Source: Candidatus Nealsonbacteria bacterium RBG_13_36_15 (lineage in GTDB: Bacteria; Patescibacteriota; Minisyncoccia; Minisyncoccales; RBG-13-36-15). Taken from it: DNA of 8,234 nucleotides. The stretch is taken from the NCBI GenBank assembly GCA_001819145.1, contig MHLV01000032.1, positions 1 through 8,234 on the forward strand. Reading direction: 5' to 3'. The translations under genes were made by a program, and so were the position numbers. Below, piece after piece: positions 1 to 4,530 of the stretch (the first letter of the stretch is position 1; every line of letters begins with the position of its first letter). Below the pieces are notes generated by a model. The model was not told the origin of the DNA. It did no database searches and saw only the letters and a list, made by a program, of their open reading frames with translations.

Positions 1-96
1 TGCAACTGCTACTATTCTTCCCCTTTTGTTTCTTTTTAAACGATTAAGCCATTCTTGAAAATCTGGGTCTTGGGGTTCACCCCTATACACTTCCAT
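1..96 (-). CDS. Unrecognised protein, N-terminal 32 codons only (cut by window edge)
   Basis: An open frame starts with ATG at 96 and runs off the left edge without a stop. The peptide begins MEVYRGEPQDPDFQEW and continues with a basic stretch (NRLKRNKRGR) leading into a small hydrophobic run (IVAVA). The start is well supported. A strong Shine-Dalgarno sequence (AAAGGAGGAGG, 115-105) lies 8 bases upstream inside thyX, and the ATG shares its A with the thyX stop (TAATG), a typical translational-coupling junction. I do not recognise the family from so short a piece. Its position suggests it is co-expressed with the canonical thyX and may share its history, since both have strong Shine-Dalgarno sites unlike the other genes here. 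That it is a real gene is likely; its function is unknown. Confidence 0.7.
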   Translation of the reverse strand, partial: MEVYRGEPQDPDFQEWLNRLKRNKRGRIVAVA

Positions 97-815
97 TATT
101 GTCGCCTCCTCCTTTGTTTTACGCTTTTCCCGTTTTTCGCAATAACGAAATCATCAAAGACCACCGGCAACCTTTCTTTAGCTTCCCTCAAGAGGTTAAC
201 CATTACCCGCCTAATTTCCCAGTGGGCGCTTATTGCGCATCTTAATTCAAAGATATGCCGCCATTCTCTAAGATTGGCTGTTATTACAATTTGGGATTTT
301 ATGCCAATAGGCAAAACCTGTCTGGCATCTTCTGTTACCCAACCAGCTATTCTCAAACCCCGGTACATTTGTTCGTTCAACTGCATCCACTGCCCGAAGG
401 AAACTGCAAATATGTGGGGACTGGGAACTGCCCCGATTCGGTCAGATATTTCAAGCGTTACCACTTTCTCATCAGGATCCTTGCCTGGCGGAATAACTAC
501 TTTAAAATCGCTTTCATCTACATATCTGGTAGATTCCTGGGTATAAGCTGCCAATCTATGGCGGACTAATTCGTGGGTAAGGCCCCTGGATACATTATTA
601 AATTCTACGGTCATTGCTGAGTGCTCAATAACGCTTTCGTGTCCTCTTTTCCTTATCATTTCAACAAATTTAATTGCTGAATCATCTGTAATTTTCTCCC
701 GGCTCTGATATGCGGTTCGACCGGCGAGCTCAATTAGCTGCAGGGGATTTTCTCCTTCTAATCCTATCATAATTGCTAAAATTCTATGAGAACCTGCATT
801 TTGAAGAATCTCCAT
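96..815 (-). CDS. thyX: FAD-dependent thymidylate synthase ThyX (canonical copy)
   Basis: This 239-residue protein makes dTMP from dUMP using methylenetetrahydrofolate, with FAD and NAD(P)H supplying reducing equivalents. The signature RHRX7S is intact: RHR at residues 85-87, then S95 and R97 in the stretch ESTRY. Upstream is the conserved GHESVIEH block (58-65). Near the C-terminus is ANLREWRHIFELR (180-192), whose final Arg aligns with the dUMP-binding Arg174 of the Thermotoga enzyme, followed by the conserved HWEIRR. Length is normal for ThyX. The protein ends in a basic tail (KQRRRR). The start at 815 has a strong AGGAGG five bases upstream, and the gap to tmk is 12 bases. By hand count GC is about 43%, against about 33% in tmk. 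It is the second ThyX homologue in the operon; the other, at 2688-1993, is divergent. This copy is the best candidate for the working enzyme and may be a later acquisition (inference). Confidence 0.95.
   Translation of the reverse strand: MEILQNAGSHRILAIMIGLEGENPLQLIELAGRTAYQSREKITDDSAIKFVEMIRKRGHESVIEHSAMTVEFNNVSRGLTHELVRHRLAAYTQESTRYVDESDFKVVIPPGKDPDEKVVTLEISDRIGAVPSPHIFAVSFGQWMQLNEQMYRGLRIAGWVTEDARQVLPIGIKSQIVITANLREWRHIFELRCAISAHWEIRRVMVNLLREAKERLPVVFDDFVIAKNGKSVKQRRRRQ
105..115 (-). promoter_or_regulatory. Strong Shine-Dalgarno site for the partial gene at 96-1
   Basis: On the minus strand this reads AAAGGAGGAGG, ending 8 bases before the ATG at 96. It lies within the last codons of thyX. 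It decides the start of the downstream partial gene. It contrasts with the A-rich leaders lacking a Shine-Dalgarno sequence in front of most other genes in the window. Confidence 0.75.
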
Positions 816-820
816 CTCGC

Positions 821-826
821 CCTCCT
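821..826 (-). promoter_or_regulatory. Strong Shine-Dalgarno site for canonical thyX
   Basis: The minus strand reads AGGAGG followed by GCGAG and the ATG at 815, a five-base spacing. It lies immediately after the tmk stop (TGA, 830-828). It supports the chosen thyX start and is one of only two strong Shine-Dalgarno sites I see before genes in this window. Confidence 0.7.
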
Positions 827-827
827 C

Positions 828-1445
828 TCAAAGATTCAGTTTGTCGTGTAAAAGAGCTCTGACTTTGGAGAAAACCTCCTCCACCAGTTCTTCTCCTCCG
901 ATTATATAAACATTTTCAAAGTAATTTGGCAAGGTTTGGAAAGTTTGCAAAACTTTTTCAAGTTTTTCCTCTTCTTCGAAAAGAGTCCTCTCTTCGCCCC
1001 TATCTCTGATACGTTCCAAACAAACTCTTGGTTCAACTTTTAAAATAATAGTAAAATCTGGCAAAAGAAATTCATTATTTATATTCATTAAATATTCCAA
1101 ATCAATTCCTTCTGAAACACCGTAAGCAAAAGAAGAAAAAGCATAGCGATCGGAAATGACTATTTTATTTTCTTTTAAGGCGGGGATAATTAAATTTTCT
1201 AAATGTTCTTTCCGATCTTTGGCGAATAATTCTTGCAGTTCTTTGGGTTCAATTTTTGTTTTTTTACCTAAAATTTCTATGATTCTTTTTCCAACCCCAG
1301 AATCTTTGGTTAGTTCTTTAGTCAAAACCACCTGATACCCTTTTCCAATTAAAAAATCCCTTAAAAATGCTGTCTGAGTTGACTGCCCCGAACCGTCTAA
1401 TCCTTCAAAAACAATAAATTTTCCAGGATAAGGGTTTTTAAGCAT
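828..1445 (-). CDS. tmk: Thymidylate kinase (dTMP kinase) with Gln in place of the Walker A Lys
   Basis: This 205-residue P-loop kinase is of the family that phosphorylates dTMP to dTDP with ATP, and its length is normal. The N-terminus FIVFEGLDGSGQSTQ (residues 10-24) is unmistakable Tmk, but the Walker A lysine that contacts ATP phosphates is Gln21 (codon CAG, 1385-1383). The usual TREPGGT stretch is altered to TKELTKDSG (42-50). The DRY motif (99-101, in SDRYAFSSFAYG) and PDFTIILKVEP (129-139) are conserved. An arginine-rich LID (RIRDRGEERTLFE, 145-157) together with Gly rather than Arg in the P-loop fits a bacterial-type Tmk. The ATG lies 3 bases after the stop of the DUT-like gene, with no Shine-Dalgarno. 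It would take the dTMP made by ThyX. Family assignment is firm; activity with Q21 is uncertain. The variant may be a lineage feature, which I could not check. Confidence 0.93.
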   Translation of the reverse strand: MLKNPYPGKFIVFEGLDGSGQSTQTAFLRDFLIGKGYQVVLTKELTKDSGVGKRIIEILGKKTKIEPKELQELFAKDRKEHLENLIIPALKENKIVISDRYAFSSFAYGVSEGIDLEYLMNINNEFLLPDFTIILKVEPRVCLERIRDRGEERTLFEEEEKLEKVLQTFQTLPNYFENVYIIGGEELVEEVFSKVRALLHDKLNL

Positions 1446-1448
1446 TTT

Positions 1449-1988
1449 TTATATTTGTTTTTCTTTTTTCTTGGTGGAAACCCGGCCGCCCTGCCATTGG
1501 CCCTGGTATAAATTTGTTTTTCCTTTTACTTCATAAAACATAGCGTGGGCAACCCGAGCTCCAAACTCAATTTTTATCTCGCAAACACCCAGATTACAAA
1601 TTCCAAAAGTCAGCTCGCCGCAATAACCGGGCGAAGCATTACCGGTAAAAACCATCAGACCCGACCTAAAAAGTGTTGTTCTTGGCCTGAATAAAATCAG
1701 GATATTCTTTGGAGTGTTAACTTTCTCAATAGTTTTAATCAAGTAATATTTTCCGGGCTTAAAAATAAAACTTTGCTTCTTTTTAGGATTATATTTTGCC
1801 AATAGTTTGGTTTTTGGCGTCTTTCTGTCTTCTATGCCCAAAAAACCTTTTCCGGAAATCTCATAAATTTCTCCTACTCTTAAGTCAAAACCAGCCCCTT
1901 CGGGGCTTTTAATTTCTCTTTCAGATAAATTTTCCACCAATTTTTTCTTTTTTACTAATTTTAGTAATTCATCTATGCCCAGTATCAT
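1449..1988 (-). CDS. dCTP deaminase/dUTPase-family protein, DUT-like, with both usual catalytic acids replaced
   Basis: This 179-residue protein belongs to the Dcd/Dut fold family. It shows the N-terminal GAGFDLRVGE (31-40), the RPRTTLFRSGL strand (101-111), the GNASPGYCGELTF core (116-128) and a C-terminal lid NLYQGQWQGGR (159-169). The C-terminus and overall shape resemble archaeal-type DUT proteins more than Dcd. The glutamate needed for dCTP deamination (in TLEF/TLEL of Dcd) is Gly129 here. The aspartate of the IDPG/VDPG motif, which supports water activation in dUTPases, is Ser119 (codon TCG, 1634-1632). From its position between dcd and tmk, dUTP to dUMP is the expected step, but hydrolysis by this protein is not assured. 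It could bind nucleotide without catalysis, use a different residue, or act on another substrate. It starts 4 bases after the divergent thyX stop, with no Shine-Dalgarno. Family confidence is high; function is moderate to low. Confidence 0.8.
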   Translation of the reverse strand: MILGIDELLKLVKKKKLVENLSEREIKSPEGAGFDLRVGEIYEISGKGFLGIEDRKTPKTKLLAKYNPKKKQSFIFKPGKYYLIKTIEKVNTPKNILILFRPRTTLFRSGLMVFTGNASPGYCGELTFGICNLGVCEIKIEFGARVAHAMFYEVKGKTNLYQGQWQGGRVSTKKKEKQI

Positions 1989-1992
1989 TTTT

Positions 1993-2688
1993 TTAGAATC
2001 CTGATTTGCCTCTTAATTCTTTTAGGTTTTCAAAAAGAGAGGGCGTCCACTCCATACAAATATCATAAAGTATTGAAGCCATTCTTCTAATTTCCCATTC
2101 TGCAGCTTTATCTAATCTCAATTTAAAAAGGTGGCGTAAAGCCCTGGCATTAACATAAAAATAACAAGAAGTTGACCAAAAAACTGGCATTATTTTTCTG
2201 CCATCTTGTTTTGTAGAACCTAAAGCAATTTTCCTGTCAAATAATTCAATGGCCTTTTTGGCAATTTCCTCATCTATTTTTAAAAGTTCTTTTACTTTTT
2301 CTTCTTCATCAATATAATCGTAGGTATTATAAACAAAGTAGTTTTGGCTGGCCGGCACATAACGGGTGCTTCTAAATGTCCAGCCAACTCCGATTTTATG
2401 CCTTGTCCATTGAGCCTGCAAAGATTTAGTTACTCCCGAAAAATAAAGAACAAACTGCACAGATTGCAAAGGTGTATCATGCCCAAGCTCAATTAAAGTT
2501 TTATTTAATCTAATATCGTCCTCTTTTGTGCCCTTTGATTCATGGGAAGCTCTGGCTGTAAAAGCCGGTAAAGTTTCTGGGGTACAGAGATCTTTATACT
2601 CGCCGACTGGCTGACTTATCGCCACCAGCTTTATTTCGGGCTCAACAGCCCGAAATAGGTCTTTTCTCAATTTTTTCCATTTGTCCAT
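1993..2688 (-). CDS. Divergent ThyX-family protein (second flavin-dependent thymidylate synthase homologue)
   Basis: This 231-residue protein keeps the ThyX framework. It has TARASHES (44-51), GHDTPL (69-74), QAQWTRHK (91-98), STRY (107-110), YVNARALRHLFKLR (178-191) and EWEIRRM (197-203). The signature is altered. RHR is RHK (96-98), and there are eight rather than seven residues before Ser107 (RHKIGVGWTFRS). The Glu/Gln that sits two residues before the motif Ser in other ThyX proteins is Phe105. The E-H pair of the GHExxxEH block is Q75-S76. The dUMP-binding Arg (R191) and the Gly-His (69-70) are retained. It starts 13 bases after dcd, with no clear Shine-Dalgarno. It may be a working but diverged dTMP synthase, a partner of the canonical ThyX, or an enzyme for another pyrimidine nucleotide. 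Only ThyX-family membership is secure. Confidence 0.87.
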   Translation of the reverse strand: MDKWKKLRKDLFRAVEPEIKLVAISQPVGEYKDLCTPETLPAFTARASHESKGTKEDDIRLNKTLIELGHDTPLQSVQFVLYFSGVTKSLQAQWTRHKIGVGWTFRSTRYVPASQNYFVYNTYDYIDEEEKVKELLKIDEEIAKKAIELFDRKIALGSTKQDGRKIMPVFWSTSCYFYVNARALRHLFKLRLDKAAEWEIRRMASILYDICMEWTPSLFENLKELRGKSGF

Positions 2689-2701
2689 ATTTGATAAATA
2701 T

Positions 2702-3295
2702 TTATATAAATTTTTCTTTTTTAAATTCTTCTTCCTGGTTTACCCTGCTAGCTCGTGGAGATTTTTGATGAGCGTATTTATGGTCTTTTTGTTTCAAATA
2801 AGGGACTTCGGATGGACTAGAAAGAGTTTCAAAAGTAATAGCGCAAATTCTCATTCCAGGATATAAGGCTACCGGCATTGTTCCTAAATTACCAAGCTCA
2901 AGAACAGCTTTCCCCTTCCAGCCGGGATCAAAACGGGCAGCCGTAATATGAATGACTATCCCTAATCTTCCCAAAGATGATCTGCCGTCAATCCTGGCGG
3001 CTAAATCCGGTGGAATTTCAAAACTCTCTTCGGTGTTAGCGATAATAAAATCCCCGGGCTGCATAATTAGCGGTTTTCCCGGGACAAGCTTAATTTCCGA
3101 CATTATTTTTTCAATTGGAATGTTCGTTTTCAGGTCTATAAAAGGAATTTCACTCCTTTTAAACTTTTTAAAAGTCTTTCCTAATTTCAGATCTAAAGAA
3201 CAGGGGCCAAGCTGTTTTTCAAAATTAGGCTCTGGAATAATTTTAATCTTGCCCTCTCTTATATATTTTTTAATATCGCGATCCGAAAGAATCAT
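2702..3295 (-). CDS. dcd: dCTP deaminase
   Basis: This 197-residue protein deaminates dCTP to dUTP, feeding dTTP synthesis in the cytoplasm. The core RSSLGRLGIVIHITAARFDP (105-124), GWKGKAVLELGN (125-136) and YPGMRI (145-150) aligns closely with E. coli Dcd. R105, S106 and R110 match the active-site strand, Asp123 the IDPG position, and Glu133 the catalytic glutamate. The C-terminal substrate lid K173-Y174...Q177...SR (in KYAHQKSPRASR) is also present. Residues after about 185 form a charged tail (QEEEFKKEKF) beyond the usual end. Spacing of Arg, Asp and Glu matches the E. coli enzyme, so a dUTP-releasing deaminase is most likely, but a bifunctional dUMP-forming enzyme cannot be excluded by eye. 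It begins 5 bases after the rplK stop, in the place where rplA usually lies. Confidence 0.94.
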   Translation of the reverse strand: MILSDRDIKKYIREGKIKIIPEPNFEKQLGPCSLDLKLGKTFKKFKRSEIPFIDLKTNIPIEKIMSEIKLVPGKPLIMQPGDFIIANTEESFEIPPDLAARIDGRSSLGRLGIVIHITAARFDPGWKGKAVLELGNLGTMPVALYPGMRICAITFETLSSPSEVPYLKQKDHKYAHQKSPRASRVNQEEEFKKEKFI

Positions 3296-3300
3296 AATGG

Positions 3301-3723
3301 TTATTCAACTGTAATACCCATTGATTTTGCCGTGCCTTCAATTATTTTTATGGCCTGTTCCAAATTGTCGGTATTTAAATCAGGCATTTTTCTTTTGGCA
3401 ATTTCTTCAAGTTGAGTCCTGGTAATCTTCCCCACTTTTGCTTTGTTTGGCTCGCCAGAACCTTTCTCAATAGCAACAGCTTTTTTAAGAAGCTCTGAAG
3501 CTGGGGGCTGTTTTATCTGGAAACCATAAGTTCTGTCTTCATAAACAGTAATTTCAACCGGCAGTTTCCAGCCCTGCTGAGATTTTGAGGCATCATTAAA
3601 TTTTTGGCAAAATTCAGCAATATTCAGGCCATGCGGAGCTAAAGCCGGTCCGACAGGCGGTGCTGGAGTAGCTTGGCCAGCAGGAATTTGTAATTTTAAA
3701 ATAGTTTTAATTTTTTTCGCCAT
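3301..3723 (-). CDS. rplK: 50S ribosomal protein L11 (uL11)
   Basis: This 140-residue protein is the normal length for L11, which binds the GTPase-associated region of 23S rRNA with L10/L12 and is needed for factor-dependent translation steps. The N-terminal LQIPAGQATPAPPVGPALAP (11-30) carries the proline-rich hinge typical of L11. EFCQKFN and ITVYEDRTYGF follow. The C-terminal rRNA-binding domain shows GSGEPNKAKVGKITRTQLEEI and ends in IIEGTAKSMGI. It starts 2 bases after the nusG stop, as part of the conserved secE-nusG-rplK order. It is followed 5 bases later by dcd rather than rplA, which is unusual. No Shine-Dalgarno is evident, so translation probably relies on coupling or an A-rich leader. 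Confidence 0.97.
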   Translation of the reverse strand: MAKKIKTILKLQIPAGQATPAPPVGPALAPHGLNIAEFCQKFNDASKSQQGWKLPVEITVYEDRTYGFQIKQPPASELLKKAVAIEKGSGEPNKAKVGKITRTQLEEIAKRKMPDLNTDNLEQAIKIIEGTAKSMGITVE

Positions 3724-3725
3724 TT

Positions 3726-4271
3726 TTATAATTTTTTAATTTGGAGAGAATCTAACTCAACTGGAGTGTCCCGGCCAAACATATTAACTAAAACTTTAAC
3801 TTTTCCCCGTTCTTCATCAATTTCGGAAACCCGACCGTCAAAGTCCTTAAAAGGACCGTCAACAATTTTTACCATATCGTCGACTTTAAAATCAATTTTG
3901 AATTGAGGAGTTTCAACACCTATTCTTTTCTTTAAGGTTTCTATTTCTGGTAAAGAAACAGGAATTGGGACAGTACCAGCCCCCACGAAACCTGTAACAT
4001 TGGGAGTATTTCTGACAACATACCAAGAATCATCTGTAACAATCATCTCAACTAAAACATAACCGGGGTAAATTTTTTCTTCCACCACCTTTCTCTTTCC
4101 ACCTTTTATTTTAATCTTTTTTTCTTTAGGAACCAAGACATTAAAAATTTTGTCTTCCATGCTTAAAGACTCGATCCGCTGCTTTAAATTCTTGGCAACG
4201 GCATCTTCGTACCCTGAATAAGTATGTAAAACATACCAATTTTTTTCCTGGGATAATTGCTGTTTTGCCAT
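3726..4271 (-). CDS. nusG: Transcription termination/antitermination factor NusG
   Basis: This 181-residue protein has the standard bacterial NusG architecture. An NGN domain (about residues 10-115) includes NWYVLHTYSGYEDAVAKNL, YPGYVLVEM (68-76) and the hydrophobic RNTPNVTGFVG (87-97) that contacts RNA polymerase. A C-terminal KOW domain (about 129-181) includes DDMVKIVDGPFKDFDGRVSE and NMFGRDTPVEL. NusG increases elongation processivity and links RNA polymerase to Rho or to ribosomal protein S10. It begins one base after the secE stop and ends 2 bases before rplK. Nothing in the sequence departs from the family. The leader lacks a Shine-Dalgarno, so coupling with secE is likely. Confidence 0.97.
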   Translation of the reverse strand: MAKQQLSQEKNWYVLHTYSGYEDAVAKNLKQRIESLSMEDKIFNVLVPKEKKIKIKGGKRKVVEEKIYPGYVLVEMIVTDDSWYVVRNTPNVTGFVGAGTVPIPVSLPEIETLKKRIGVETPQFKIDFKVDDMVKIVDGPFKDFDGRVSEIDEERGKVKVLVNMFGRDTPVELDSLQIKKL

Positions 4272-4272
4272 A

Positions 4273-4458
4273 TTACAAGATGAATTTCGTCAATAAAGCT
4301 GTGAAAATAAAATCTAAGCCTCCTAAGAATGAGGCAACTGCTACTGACACACCAATAACAATTAAGGTGTATCTTAAAGTTTCTTGTCTTGTTGGCCAGT
4401 TAACTTTTTTTATTTCTAATCTGACCTCTTTTAGAAATGTTTTAATTCTATTAAGCAT
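4273..4458 (-). CDS. secE: Preprotein translocase subunit SecE (short, single membrane helix)
   Basis: This 61-residue protein is the minimal SecE type. It has an amphipathic N-terminal helix with the signature EVRLEIKKVNWPTRQET (11-27), followed by one membrane span (about 30-57: VIGVSVAVASFLGG and beyond). SecE clamps SecY in the plasma-membrane Sec channel. It is the first gene after the promoter at 4530-4503 and begins the secE-nusG-rplK set. The leader between the predicted transcription start and the ATG is about 38 bases, mostly A and T, with no Shine-Dalgarno. The stop is one base from the nusG ATG. Confidence 0.95.
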   Translation of the reverse strand: MLNRIKTFLKEVRLEIKKVNWPTRQETLRYTLIVIGVSVAVASFLGGLDFIFTALLTKFIL

Positions 4459-4476
4459 ATTTTATTAATTTATCTT

Positions 4477-4497
4477 AAAAAGCCCTTCGGGGGCCTT
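4477..4497 (-). terminator. GC stem-loop with T-run between gyrB and secE (terminator or 5' leader hairpin)
   Basis: The minus strand reads AAGGCCC, loop CCGAA, then GGGCTTT and two more T. Seven pairs form (C-G three times, G-C, one G-U, A-U twice) and the arm runs into five T. It lies 22 bases after the gyrB stop, a reasonable place for an intrinsic terminator of pheT-gyrB. The short stem, and T residues shared between the stem and the tract, make it only moderately convincing. It also begins at about +1 of the transcript from the promoter just upstream, where it would be a 5'-end hairpin rather than a terminator. Confidence 0.5.
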
Positions 4498-4502
4498 CTT
4501 CT

Positions 4503-4530
4503 ATTATAGCCACCGAGACTTAGATGTCAA
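4503..4530 (-). promoter_or_regulatory. Consensus sigma70-type promoter for the secE-nusG-rplK-dcd-thyX operon
   Basis: The minus strand reads TTGACA (4530-4525), a 16-base spacer, then TATAAT (4508-4503). Both hexamers are exact matches to the consensus; the spacer is one base short of the optimum. The -35 box lies in the last gyrB codons (Leu-Asp-Ile, before the TAA). Transcription would start near 4497-4495. This is the only non-coding gap in the window above 20 bases, so it is the most likely driver of everything from secE to at least the thyX genes. It is called from sequence only. Confidence 0.8.

Noticed and set aside
55..569. Plus-strand open frames of 163 and 104 codons opposite thyX
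   Set aside because: They lie antisense to a ThyX with intact motifs, have no recognisable domain and no Shine-Dalgarno support; they are shadows of the real gene.
2689..2712. AT-rich TATAAA-like sequence before the divergent thyX as a possible internal promoter
   Set aside because: It is part of the dcd 3' end and a 13-base gap, with no convincing -35 at proper spacing; such matches are expected by chance in AT-rich DNA.
2681..3314. Plus-strand open frames opposite and beside dcd
   Set aside because: Low-complexity, hydrophobic translations of AT-rich antisense sequence; dcd on the minus strand is clear.
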